This document shows positions 9,022 to 17,368 of a DNA stretch of 64,000 bases, in pieces. Position 1 is the stretch's first letter, and every line of letters begins with the position of its first letter. The stretch lies in contig CACNIK010000003.1 of assembly GCA_902620525.1 (NCBI GenBank), positions 1 to 64,000 on the forward strand, written 5' to 3'. This DNA is from an uncultured Pelagibacteraceae bacterium. Its GTDB lineage: Bacteria; Pseudomonadota; Alphaproteobacteria; Pelagibacterales; Pelagibacteraceae. The translations under genes were made by a program, and so were the position numbers. The notes under the pieces were generated by a model. That model had not been told where the DNA came from. It saw only the letters and a list, made by a program, of their open reading frames with translations, and did no database searches.

Positions 9022-9804
9022 ATGATACATAACTCAAGCGTAGTTGATAAAAAAGCAAATTTAGGAAAAAATGTAAAAATTGGTCCTTTCTGTTATGTAG
9101 GACCAAATGTTGAACTTCAAGAAAATGTTGAACTCATTTCAAACGTACATATTGAGGGAAACACAAGAATAGGAAAGGGCACAAAAATTTTTCCTTTTGC
9201 ATGTATTGGAACACAACCGCAAGATTTAAAGTTTAAAGGAGAAAAAAACAGTCTAGAAATAGGAGAAAATAATTTAATAAGAGAGTATGTTACTATTAAT
9301 CCTGGCACAGCTGGTGATAAATCTAAAACAACTGTAGGAAATAATTGTTTATTTATGATTTCTTCGCACATAGCCCATGATTGTAAAGTTGGCAATAACG
9401 TTGTAATAGCCAACAATGTTCCATTAGGAGGTCATGTTACATTAGAAGACTCAGTTGTTATTGGAGGAAATTCAGCAGTTCAGCAATTTACAAGAATAGG
9501 TAGATTAGCAATGATAGGTGGCATGACGGGAGTGCTTAAAGATGTTATTCCGTTCGGGCTTTCATTTGGTAACAGAAATTACTTACAAGGTATAAATTTA
9601 ATTGGATTAAGGAGAAAAAAATATGAAAATAAAAAAATTTTAGAATTAGATACAGCTTATAAAAAAATCTTCTCGTCAGATAAACTTCACGATAATTTAG
9701 CTAAAATTAACGGTGAATTTAAGGAGAATGATTTAGTTAAAGAGGTAATTGATTTTATTGAAAAAGATAAAAAAAGACCTATTTGCACACCATTATCTAA
9801 ATAA
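9022..9804 (+). CDS. lpxA: UDP-N-acetylglucosamine O-acyltransferase LpxA
   Basis: LpxA catalyses the first step of lipid A synthesis, moving a 3-hydroxyacyl chain to UDP-GlcNAc. The 260-aa protein is a left-handed beta-helix of hexapeptide repeats (about 1-185) with the active-site segment SSHIAHDCKVGNN; His119 corresponds to the catalytic base. A helical C-terminal domain with the GLSFGNRNYLQGINLIGLRR motif follows. Length is the family norm. It overlaps lpxI by one base. Confidence 0.97.
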   Translation: MIHNSSVVDKKANLGKNVKIGPFCYVGPNVELQENVELISNVHIEGNTRIGKGTKIFPFACIGTQPQDLKFKGEKNSLEIGENNLIREYVTINPGTAGDKSKTTVGNNCLFMISSHIAHDCKVGNNVVIANNVPLGGHVTLEDSVVIGGNSAVQQFTRIGRLAMIGGMTGVLKDVIPFGLSFGNRNYLQGINLIGLRRKKYENKKILELDTAYKKIFSSDKLHDNLAKINGEFKENDLVKEVIDFIEKDKKRPICTPLSK

Positions 9805-10598
9805 TGATTGGACTAATATTCGGAGATACTGATTTTCCAAAAGAAATACTAAAAAAAATTAAAAGAAAAAAATTAAAATATTTAATTATAGATTTAAGTA
9901 AAAAAAGGACATTTAAAAAAGATAAAAACTCCAAAAAAGTATCTATTGGTCAATTTGGAAAAATTATAAATTTACTTAAAGAAAATAAATGCAAAAAGGT
10001 ACTCTTTGCAGGTAAAGTAACAAAACCTAATTTTTCCAAATTAAGACTAGACTTTAAGGGTGTTTATTACATGCCACGAATTATAAAAAGCTCTAAGATA
10101 GGTGATGCAGCTATTTTAAAAGAAATAATTGAAATACTTAAAAAAGAAAAGATTATTACTATAAGCTCTTTGTTTTTTAGTCCAGAGCTAACATTAAAAA
10201 AAGGTATCTATACAAAAATTAAACCAAGCAGAGTTGATAATACTGATATTAATAAGGCTATTTTAATATTAAATAAATTGAATAAATATAACTTCAGCCA
10301 AGGTACTGTAGTCAGAAATAATAAACTTATAGCTATTGAAGGAAGAGGAGGTACTCAAAATTTATTAAAAAGATCAAAAAATAAAAAATTTAAAAATATT
10401 GGAGTACTAGTCAAATTTCCCAAAAAAAAACAAGATTTAAGAATTGATTTACCAACTGTTGGATTGAAAACGTTAAAACAATGTAAGTTAGCAGGTTTAA
10501 AAGGTATTGTTGTAAAAAATAAGCAAAATATTTTTTTAGAAAGAAAAAAATGTATTAATTTTGCAAATAAAAACAAAATGTTTATTTTATCAAAATGA
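9804..10598 (+). CDS. lpxI: UDP-2,3-diacylglucosamine pyrophosphatase LpxI
   Basis: LpxI hydrolyses UDP-2,3-diacylglucosamine to lipid X and UMP, replacing the unrelated LpxH of gammaproteobacteria. The 264-aa protein shows the family features: GLIFGDTDFPKEI at the N-terminus, QFGKIINLLKENKCKKVLFAGKV, KIGDAAILKEII, AIEGRGGTQNLL, and a C-terminal DLPTVGLKTLKQCKLAGLKG. Position directly after lpxA is characteristic of alphaproteobacteria. It overlaps the next gene by 4 bases. Confidence 0.92.
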   Translation: MIGLIFGDTDFPKEILKKIKRKKLKYLIIDLSKKRTFKKDKNSKKVSIGQFGKIINLLKENKCKKVLFAGKVTKPNFSKLRLDFKGVYYMPRIIKSSKIGDAAILKEIIEILKKEKIITISSLFFSPELTLKKGIYTKIKPSRVDNTDINKAILILNKLNKYNFSQGTVVRNNKLIAIEGRGGTQNLLKRSKNKKFKNIGVLVKFPKKKQDLRIDLPTVGLKTLKQCKLAGLKGIVVKNKQNIFLERKKCINFANKNKMFILSK

Positions 10599-11656
10599 AA
10601 AAAACTTTCTTATCACTTTTTATATATTTCACCTTTTCCTACTCATATTCTTCAGAAATAAAACTTATCAAAATATTCGATGGGTTGAACAAACCATGGA
10701 GTTTATCTTTTATTGATGAAAATAATATTTTAATTACAGAAAAACCTGGAAATCTTTTAGTTGTAAATTTAAAAGATAAAACAAAATCGGTTATTAAACA
10801 TAATTTATCTGTATTGGAAGATGGACAAGGCGGTTTGTTAGATGTTTTGTTTCATGATAAATATGTTTATGTCTCATATTCAGAAAATAGAGGTAATTGG
10901 CATTCTAGCACTTCTGTTGCAAGAGGAGTATTTAATAAAAAAAATATAAGTTTTAAAAATATTTTTAGAGCTGAACCCCCAATTAATTCTGGATACCATT
11001 TTGGTTCACGATTAGTTATAAAAAAAGACAAACTTTTTATAACAGCTGGAGAAAGAGGTGAAGGAATGATTGCCCAGGATCCTCAAAAGCATCCTGGCAG
11101 TATTATTAGAATAAATTTAGATGGGTCGATCCCAAAAGATAATCCAAAGTTTAAAAATAAAAATGATTGGTTACCTGAAATTTACCAGATAGGTGTAAGA
11201 AATCCTCAAGGAATGGCTTTATCACCTTTTGATGATAAAATTTATTTAAGTAATCATGGCGCAAAGGGAGGTGACTGGTTTGGTACAGCAAACTATGGTG
11301 AAAATTATGGTTGGAAAATATTAGGATGGGGAGGGACAAATTATAGTGGAACAAAAATTGGTCCAAAATGGAAGCCAGGTTTTACCAAAGCTATAAAATA
11401 CTGGGTGCCATCTATAGCAGCAAGTGCAATTGCAATTTACAAAGGGGAAGAATTTAAGGAATGGAATGGAGATGCACTTGTTACAGCGTTAAAAGATCAG
11501 TCATTAAGAAAAATTAGTTTTAAAGATTCTTTTGTTGTTGAACAAATAATATTTAAGGGAAATATTGGAAGAATAAGAGATATTAAAATTCATAAAAAAA
11601 CAGGAGAAATTTTCTTAATTTCTGATAACGGCAGTATTTGGAGAATGTTTAAATGA
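10595..11656 (+). CDS. exported PQQ-type sugar dehydrogenase (glucose/sorbosone dehydrogenase family)
   Basis: The 353-aa protein has an N-terminal signal peptide (about 1-20, ending near SYSSE) and a six-bladed propeller resembling soluble aldose sugar dehydrogenases (YliI/Asd type). Typical motifs are FDGLNKPWSLSF, EDGQGGLLDVLFHD, ITAGERGEG, HPGSIIRINLDGSIP, QIGVRNPQGMA and YGENYGWK. Such enzymes oxidise sugars in the periplasm with PQQ; the natural substrate cannot be told. It lies inside the lipid A operon with 4-base overlaps to both lpxI and lpxB, so it is co-translated with them, an unexpected setting. No PQQ synthesis genes are in the window. Confidence 0.85.
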   Translation: MKKTFLSLFIYFTFSYSYSSEIKLIKIFDGLNKPWSLSFIDENNILITEKPGNLLVVNLKDKTKSVIKHNLSVLEDGQGGLLDVLFHDKYVYVSYSENRGNWHSSTSVARGVFNKKNISFKNIFRAEPPINSGYHFGSRLVIKKDKLFITAGERGEGMIAQDPQKHPGSIIRINLDGSIPKDNPKFKNKNDWLPEIYQIGVRNPQGMALSPFDDKIYLSNHGAKGGDWFGTANYGENYGWKILGWGGTNYSGTKIGPKWKPGFTKAIKYWVPSIAASAIAIYKGEEFKEWNGDALVTALKDQSLRKISFKDSFVVEQIIFKGNIGRIRDIKIHKKTGEIFLISDNGSIWRMFK

Positions 11657-12783
11657 AAAAAATCTTTATTTTAACAGGTGAACCCTCAGGAGATAAATTA
11701 GCTGCTAAAGTTATCTCTAAACTAAAAATTAAAGATCCAAGCATCACCTATCTTTGTTTGGGTGGAGAAGAACTTAAATCTTTAGGAATAAATTCAATCT
11801 CAAAACTTAGCGAGGTAACATACTTAGGTTTTACTCGGGTATTACTAAACTTATTTACAATTAAGAGAAAAATAAATGAAACTTCTCAAAAAATATTAGA
11901 GTTTAAACCAGATATTTTGTTTTCAGTAGACAGTCCAGATTTCACATTACGAGTTGCTGAAAAGGTAAAAAATAATTCACCAAATATAAAAACAATACAT
12001 TTCGTAGCTCCACAAGTTTGGGTGTGGAGAGAGGGAAGAGTAAAGAAGATTAAAAAATTTATCGATCATATTTTACTTTTATTCAAATTTGAAAAAAAAT
12101 ATTGGGAAAAGGAAAATGTAAGTTGTGAGTTCGTTGGTCATCCACTTTTAGAAAACAACAAGGAAGACAAGATTGAACTTAATCAAGTTATCAAAAAAAA
12201 TAAGGCAATTATATCTGTTTTTCCAGGTAGTAGAGATAGCGAAGTTAAAAAACTTACTCCAATATTATTAGACTTTATTAAACTCATGAATGAAAAGTAT
12301 GAAGATTTTTTATACGTTTTTCATTCGACAAAAGCACAAAGATCTAATTTAGAAAATTTAATTAATAAAAGTCAAATTAATAATACAGAAATAATTTCTG
12401 ATGATAAGATTAAAGATCACATACTAAAAAAATCAATTTTTGCTGTTTCAAAATCTGGCACTATTTCACTTGAAATAAGTAAAAAAAAAATACCTTCAAT
12501 AATTATTTATAAGATGAATTTTATAAATTTTTTAATTGTAAAAATGTTAGTAAAAATTAAATATGCGAATATATTAAATATTGCTGCAGGACAGATGATT
12601 ATTCCTGAATTATTACAATCAAAGTGTAATCCTAAAGAAATTTATAAATTAGTTTCTAGTTTTTTAGAAGATCAAAATAAAATAAAAAAACAAATTTCTA
12701 ATACTGAAAAAGTTTTAGAAAGCTTTAGAACTAAAAATCTCCCAACTGACTTGGCTGCGGACTCACTTAGGAAAAGTTTGTAA
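11653..12783 (+). CDS. lpxB: lipid-A-disaccharide synthase
   Basis: LpxB (GT19) joins UDP-2,3-diacylglucosamine and lipid X into the lipid A disaccharide. The 376-aa protein has the family motifs TGEPSGDKLAAK at residues 6-17, the FSVDSPDFTLR segment, HFVAPQVWVWREGRVKKIKK, VGHPLLE and FPGSRDSEVKKL. It is the last gene of the + strand envelope operon; its final 21 bases overlap the end of a convergent nuclease gene, so no separate terminator fits between them. Confidence 0.96.
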   Translation: MKKIFILTGEPSGDKLAAKVISKLKIKDPSITYLCLGGEELKSLGINSISKLSEVTYLGFTRVLLNLFTIKRKINETSQKILEFKPDILFSVDSPDFTLRVAEKVKNNSPNIKTIHFVAPQVWVWREGRVKKIKKFIDHILLLFKFEKKYWEKENVSCEFVGHPLLENNKEDKIELNQVIKKNKAIISVFPGSRDSEVKKLTPILLDFIKLMNEKYEDFLYVFHSTKAQRSNLENLINKSQINNTEIISDDKIKDHILKKSIFAVSKSGTISLEISKKKIPSIIIYKMNFINFLIVKMLVKIKYANILNIAAGQMIIPELLQSKCNPKEIYKLVSSFLEDQNKIKKQISNTEKVLESFRTKNLPTDLAADSLRKSL

Positions 12784-13425
12784 TTTTAAATTACAAAGAC
12801 TACATTCGTTATTTAAACCTGGGATATCACCTTCTAAAAAATCTATTACGTCAGTTATAAATTTTAAGTATAAATCATCATTTCTTTTAATTTCAAAATA
12901 TTGTGTAGACATTTCAAGTGCTGGTGTATTTTTTAATATTAAATTTTCTGGTTCAAAACAAAAAATTCCCAGGTTTTTTACTGGATCTAATTTTAAATAG
13001 TTTTGATCTGGTTTTTCAAACATAATTGCATAACTATTTAATTGCGTCATGTATGTTAATGATTTTTTTTCATTTATGTTTGTTACCTTAAAATCTATTA
13101 TTGAAAAAAAATCTTTATGATCAATGTAAGCGTCGATTTTACCTCTTAATTGAAATGCTCTATCTTTATGGTCATAGAGGACTTCAGATTTATGTAGCTT
13201 GGCGTAATCTGTTTTTATTATTCCCTCAGGCACTCTATTAGAATTCAAAAATTTTGAGGGTTTATTGTGATAAAATTTTTTTTGAATTGAATCTATCTTT
13301 GAAAATATAGACGGGAAACCAAAATTTATTCTTACGTCGTTTACCTTTAGATCGTAGTAACATCTTTTGCAACCTGAGTATCCAAATGCAAATTCACTTG
13401 GACTAAATAAATATGGTTTCGACAT
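12763..13425 (-). CDS. RecB/Cas4-like PD-(D/E)XK nuclease with a probable Fe-S cluster
   Basis: The gene name is not recognised, but the fold can be read. The 220-aa protein has a nuclease core with Asp98 in GKIDAY, Asp111-Phe-Lys113 in IIDFKV, and the RecB-family Q-x3-Y motif (Gln128, Tyr132). Two CxxC pairs flank it, Cys19/Cys22 and Cys208/Cys211, as in AddB and Cas4 enzymes where four cysteines at the two ends hold a 4Fe-4S cluster. No helicase domain, cas genes or CRISPR array are nearby. The start overlaps the gltX stop by one base, and both lie downstream of lexA, so DNA repair is the inferred role. Confidence 0.7.
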   Translation of the reverse strand: MSKPYLFSPSEFAFGYSGCKRCYYDLKVNDVRINFGFPSIFSKIDSIQKKFYHNKPSKFLNSNRVPEGIIKTDYAKLHKSEVLYDHKDRAFQLRGKIDAYIDHKDFFSIIDFKVTNINEKKSLTYMTQLNSYAIMFEKPDQNYLKLDPVKNLGIFCFEPENLILKNTPALEMSTQYFEIKRNDDLYLKFITDVIDFLEGDIPGLNNECSLCNLKLQTFPK

Positions 13426-14816
13426 TAGACTAATTTTTTTAACCTGTTTATTACAGTAGCTTTATCTAAAGATAAAATAATGTCATAAATACCAGGCCCA
13501 AATTTTGTACCAACTAAGCCAATTCTTAATGGTTGTCCAACACCTTTAAAGTTAGTTTTGTGTTTATCGATTAAATTTTTAATAATTGGCTCTAAGCTTG
13601 TTTTATTTAAATCTTTTAATGCATCAAAGTCTTCTATGAAATTTTTGATAATATCTTTAGATTTTTTATCAATCAAAGATTTATCCTCACTTGATATCTT
13701 TAAGTTATCATCAAGTATATAGCCTGAGTTATTATAGATATCTTCAAGTGTTTTTGCTTTATTTTTTAAAAAATTTAATGACTTTAAAATTATGCTTTCT
13801 TTAGATTTATCAATATTTATTTTGAATTTATTAGAAAATTCTAACAATTTATCGAACAATTTTTTTTCGTTCATAGATTTTATATAAGTTTCATTCATTG
13901 ATAAAATTCTAGACATATCTAATTTAGAAGGTGATTTACCTATTCCCTCAAAATTAAATAACTCTATACTTTCTTTAAGTGAAAAAATTTCTTTATCTTT
14001 GTAGGACCAACCTAATCTTAATAAATAATTTCTTAAAGCCTCTGGTATGATACCAATTTTAATATAATCATTTATTGTTGAGGCATTATCTCTCTTGGAA
14101 AGTTTTTTACCTTTCTCACTATGAATTAAAGGTATATGTGCAAATTTAGGAACTTCCCATCCCATTGCATCATAAATTTGTTTTTGCTTAAAAGAATTAA
14201 TCATATGATCATCACCTCTTATCACATGAGTAATTTTCATCTCATGGTCATCTACAGTTGCTGATAGCTGATAGGTAGGAGATTTATCTTTTCTCAATAT
14301 TACAAAATCTTCAATAGTAGAATTTGAGATATTTCTTTCTCCTTGAACCAAATCTTTTATAATCGTATTTCCAGAGATTTTACTTTTAAATCTTATTACT
14401 GGTTTAACATCTTTTGGTATTTTTAAATCTTTAGCGTCTCTCCATTTTCTATTATATACATATGGTATTCCTTGTTTTTTACATTTTTCTTTTTGTTCAT
14501 TTATTTCTTCCTCTGAGCAATAACATGCGTATGCAAAACCTTTTTTTATAAGATCTTCTGCTACAGTCACATGTTTAGAAATATTTTTTGACTGAATATA
14601 TTCTTCGCCCTCATGTTCAATGCCTAACCACGCTAATGATGAAATAATTTGTTTTTTAAACTCTTCCTTAGATCTTTCTTTATCAGTATCTTCTATTCTC
14701 AAAAAATATTTTCCTTTATTTTTCTTAGCCAACAACCAATTAAATAAAGCTGTTCTGACACCTCCGATATGAAGTGGACCAGTAGGGGATGGAGCAAACC
14801 TACAATTAAAAGACAT
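13425..14816 (-). CDS. gltX: glutamate--tRNA ligase
   Basis: Class I glutamyl-tRNA synthetase (463 aa, normal). It has the HIGH-type motif in PTGPLHIGGVRTALFN (HIGG 16-19), FLRIEDTDKERS, YQLSATVDDHEMKITHVIRG, and the KMSKS-type KLSKRDNAS near residue 242. The C-terminal half is the helical anticodon-binding region. It is 19 bases downstream of lexA and overlaps the nuclease gene by one base. Whether it charges only tRNA-Glu or also tRNA-Gln cannot be told here. Confidence 0.96.
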   Translation of the reverse strand: MSFNCRFAPSPTGPLHIGGVRTALFNWLLAKKNKGKYFLRIEDTDKERSKEEFKKQIISSLAWLGIEHEGEEYIQSKNISKHVTVAEDLIKKGFAYACYCSEEEINEQKEKCKKQGIPYVYNRKWRDAKDLKIPKDVKPVIRFKSKISGNTIIKDLVQGERNISNSTIEDFVILRKDKSPTYQLSATVDDHEMKITHVIRGDDHMINSFKQKQIYDAMGWEVPKFAHIPLIHSEKGKKLSKRDNASTINDYIKIGIIPEALRNYLLRLGWSYKDKEIFSLKESIELFNFEGIGKSPSKLDMSRILSMNETYIKSMNEKKLFDKLLEFSNKFKINIDKSKESIILKSLNFLKNKAKTLEDIYNNSGYILDDNLKISSEDKSLIDKKSKDIIKNFIEDFDALKDLNKTSLEPIIKNLIDKHKTNFKGVGQPLRIGLVGTKFGPGIYDIILSLDKATVINRLKKLV

Positions 14817-14835
14817 TCAGTATTTTTAGACTATT

Positions 14836-15510
14836 TTAGTGAAAGTTTCTATATAAAGAAATTAATCTTCCTTGGATTTTTATTCTATTAGAAGCATATA
14901 TTTTAGTATCGTAATTTTTGTTAGCGGCCTCCAAAGCAATTGTGTTACCTTTTTTTCTTATTCTCTTCAGGGTAGCTTCTTGTTCATCAATTAGCACTAC
15001 AGCAATTTGACCTGTATCGGCTGTAGAAGTTTTTTTTATAATTACTGTGTCACCATCATTTATTCCAGCTTCAATCATAGAGTCGCCTTTAACTTTTAAA
15101 CCAAAATATTCGCCATTTTTTTGCAAATCTTCTGGTAAAGCAACTTTATCAACTTCATGTTGTATAGCTTCTATTGGAGTACCAGCTGCAATACTTCCCA
15201 AGACAGAAACTTTAGAAGAGTTGCTTTTAGATTTATCCAATCCACCTTTAATTACGCTTGGTGTGAAAGAATTAAAAATATCATTAGCACTTGCATTTTC
15301 TGGGAGCTTAACCACTTCCAAAGCTCTTGCTTTGTGAGCCAATCTTTTAACAAAGCCCCTTTCTTCTAGAGCACTAATTAATCTGTGAATACCAGATTTC
15401 GACTTCAAGTTGAGTGAATTTTTCATCTCCTCATAAGATGGTGAAATTCCTGAAGATCTAATTTTTTTATTAATAAATATTAATAAGTTTTTTTGTTTTT
15501 TTGTAAGCAT
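14836..15510 (-). CDS. lexA: SOS repressor LexA
   Basis: LexA represses DNA-damage genes and cleaves itself when RecA is activated. The start chosen is the ATG at 15510 (MLTKKQK, 224 aa): it has a GAGG ribosome binding site eight bases upstream, whereas an in-frame ATG 18 bases earlier has none and lies among the operator half-sites. The N-terminal winged helix (1-65) contains SPSYEEMKNSLNLKSKSGIH. The cleavage site is Ala109-Gly110 in SIAAGTP, and the Ser144/Lys182 dyad sits in GDSMIEAG and ATLKRI. An alphaproteobacterial SOS box overlaps its promoter, indicating autoregulation. Confidence 0.95.
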   Translation of the reverse strand: MLTKKQKNLLIFINKKIRSSGISPSYEEMKNSLNLKSKSGIHRLISALEERGFVKRLAHKARALEVVKLPENASANDIFNSFTPSVIKGGLDKSKSNSSKVSVLGSIAAGTPIEAIQHEVDKVALPEDLQKNGEYFGLKVKGDSMIEAGINDGDTVIIKKTSTADTGQIAVVLIDEQEATLKRIRKKGNTIALEAANKNYDTKIYASNRIKIQGRLISLYRNFH

Positions 15511-15511
15511 A

Positions 15512-15526
15512 GAACAAACCTCGTAC
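15512..15526 (-). promoter_or_regulatory. second, imperfect SOS-box-like site before lexA
   Basis: On the + strand the site reads GAAC-N7-GTAC, one base away from the GAAC-N7-GAAC direct repeat that alphaproteobacterial LexA binds. It lies between the perfect box and the chosen lexA start and overlaps the GAGG ribosome binding site. It may extend operator occupancy, or be chance. Confidence 0.35.
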
Positions 15527-15532
15527 ATCTAT

Positions 15533-15547
15533 GTTCTATAAAAGTTC
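15533..15547 (-). promoter_or_regulatory. SOS box (LexA operator) upstream of lexA
   Basis: The site is a perfect alphaproteobacterial LexA operator, GTTC-N7-GTTC, with half-sites at 15533-15536 and 15544-15547. Read on the minus strand it is GAAC-N7-GAAC, and the spacer carries a TATAGA that can serve as the -10 box, with TTGTAA 15 bases upstream of it. Bound LexA would therefore block the promoter of lexA-gltX-nuclease. Confidence 0.8.
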
Positions 15548-15580
15548 TTTTTAAATTACAACTTCAAATAAGTGTTAGTT

Positions 15581-16372
15581 TTATTGAGTTATTTGAATTA
15601 ATCTTTTCATTAATTTATCAGGTTTGTCAGATTTTAGAAGTGATTCTCCAATTAGAAAATTTTTAATACCTGTTTTTTCATAAATATATTGTGCGTCTTT
15701 CTCATCTTTTATTCCGCTTTCAGACAAAAGAGGCCCTTTATGTGCTTTAACAACTTCAAAAATTGAAATTGTATTATTAATAGAAACATCCAAAGTTTTT
15801 AAATTTCTATTGTTAATTCCAATTAAAGCTTGATCATATTTTAATGCTATTTCAGCCTCTTTAACATCATGCACTTCTACTATAACAGAGAGATTATGTT
15901 TTAAAGCCTCTGAATATATCTCATCAGCTTGACTACCATTTAAAGCAGCAATAATTATTAATATGCAATCACTTCCAAAACTTTTAGCTAAAGGTATTTG
16001 ATAAGGATCTATAAAAAAGTCTTTTGCCAGTATAGGAATTTTAAATTTTTTTTTTATATCTTGAATATGCTCTAATTTACCCAAAAAATACTTTTCCTCC
16101 GTCAAAACTGAAAGACAAGTTGCACCATTTTCAACATACATTTTTGCTATCTCCAAATGATTGAAATTATTAATAAGAACGCCTGCAGATGGACTTGCTT
16201 TTTTTATTTCAGATATAACGGAAACACCGTTATTTTTTTGAATTGCTTTTTTAAAATTATAAAAACTTTGATTTTTAATATTATTTTCTAGTACATCTAA
16301 AGACTTATCTTTTTTCATTAGTTTTAAAGATTGTTTTTTATCATTTATAATTTTTTCTAACATATTTTTCAT
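15581..16372 (-). CDS. trpC: indole-3-glycerol phosphate synthase
   Basis: TrpC closes the indole ring of tryptophan precursor CdRP. The 263-aa TIM barrel has VISEIKKASPSAGVL, the LAKDFFIDPYQI catalytic-Lys segment, ALIGINNRNLKTLDV and LLSESGIKDEKDA. It is the last gene of the trpEGDC run; its start overlaps the trpD stop (TAATG). It is separate from trpF, as in most alphaproteobacteria. Genes trpF, trpB and trpA are not in this window. Confidence 0.96.
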   Translation of the reverse strand: MKNMLEKIINDKKQSLKLMKKDKSLDVLENNIKNQSFYNFKKAIQKNNGVSVISEIKKASPSAGVLINNFNHLEIAKMYVENGATCLSVLTEEKYFLGKLEHIQDIKKKFKIPILAKDFFIDPYQIPLAKSFGSDCILIIIAALNGSQADEIYSEALKHNLSVIVEVHDVKEAEIALKYDQALIGINNRNLKTLDVSINNTISIFEVVKAHKGPLLSESGIKDEKDAQYIYEKTGIKNFLIGESLLKSDKPDKLMKRLIQITQ

Positions 16373-17367
16373 TAATTAGATTGAATTTTAGTTAAATGTT
16401 CGAACACTTCCCCTGAATTTAAATGTTTCAAGGCCTTTTCGAAGGCTGTTTTAAAATCGTTTTCTTTACCAGAAACAATTAAACCCGCAGCAACATTTAA
16501 AGCTACTGAGTGAGAAAATTCGTTATTTTTTCCTTTATAAATTTCAATAATTTTTTCAGAATTATATTGAGCATTTTTTCCTTTTAGATTTTCTCTGTTA
16601 GTAAAATTTAAGCCGAGATTTTTTGGATCTATTGAAAATTGAGTAATACTATTTCCCTTTAGTTCTACAACATTTGTTTTTTCAAATGGTGAAATTTCAT
16701 CCATTCCATCATCGCTATGAACGATATATGCATGAACAACACCATTTTCTTTTAAAGCCTCTGCAAATGGCTTCATCCATTTTTTATCAAATACTCCAAT
16801 CACTTGCCTTTTTACACCCGCGGGACTGCTCAGAGGGCCGATTAAATTAAATATTGTTTTTTTTCCCATTTTTTTTCTAGCAGGCCCAACATGTTTCATT
16901 GCAGAGTGATAATTTGGAGCAAACATAAAAGCAAAATTAAATTTTTGAATACTTTCCTCTGCTTCTTTAGGGTTCAAATTTATATTAATTTTTAAAGCTT
17001 CAAGTACGTCTGCGGAACCACAATTAGACGAGACAGCCTTATTACCGTGTTTGGCAACTCTCACACCCATACTAGCTAAAACTATAGCTGCAGCAGTTGA
17101 AATATTAAGGGAGTTTTGACCATCTCCACCAGTGCCGCATGTATCTATAGTGTTTTCGTCAGTATTTACTTTGCTCGCTTTTTTTCTAAGCACGTAAATA
17201 CCACCTGCAAGCTCATTTTTTGTCTCGCCTTTTGCTAAAAGATTTTCTAAAATATCTATTATTGAACTTTCATCATGTTTCCCTTCCATAAGCTCTGAAA
17301 AAAGAATTTTACTTTCTTCAAAAGAAAGGTTTTGACCTTTATTCAACTTTTCTTTGATATTTGACAT
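16372..17367 (-). CDS. trpD: anthranilate phosphoribosyltransferase
   Basis: TrpD transfers phosphoribose from PRPP to anthranilate. The 331-aa protein has the PRPP-binding glycine-rich loop DTCGTGGDGQNSLNIST (near residues 80-96), AKHGNKAVSSNCGSADVLE, and the NLIGPLSSPAGVKRQVIGV segment. It is followed directly by trpC and preceded by trpG with a one-base gap. Length and motifs are normal. Confidence 0.97.
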   Translation of the reverse strand: MSNIKEKLNKGQNLSFEESKILFSELMEGKHDESSIIDILENLLAKGETKNELAGGIYVLRKKASKVNTDENTIDTCGTGGDGQNSLNISTAAAIVLASMGVRVAKHGNKAVSSNCGSADVLEALKININLNPKEAEESIQKFNFAFMFAPNYHSAMKHVGPARKKMGKKTIFNLIGPLSSPAGVKRQVIGVFDKKWMKPFAEALKENGVVHAYIVHSDDGMDEISPFEKTNVVELKGNSITQFSIDPKNLGLNFTNRENLKGKNAQYNSEKIIEIYKGKNNEFSHSVALNVAAGLIVSGKENDFKTAFEKALKHLNSGEVFEHLTKIQSN

Positions 17368-17368
17368 T

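Noticed and set aside
12763-13425. Cas4 of a CRISPR system
   Set aside because: No cas1, cas2 or repeat-spacer array is present in the window; the cysteine layout is 2+2 and the context is lexA-gltX.
15511-15528. Extended lexA N-terminus starting at 15528
   Set aside because: It lacks a ribosome binding site and runs through the operator-like sites; the ATG at 15510 has GAGG at proper spacing and gives the usual LexA N-terminus.
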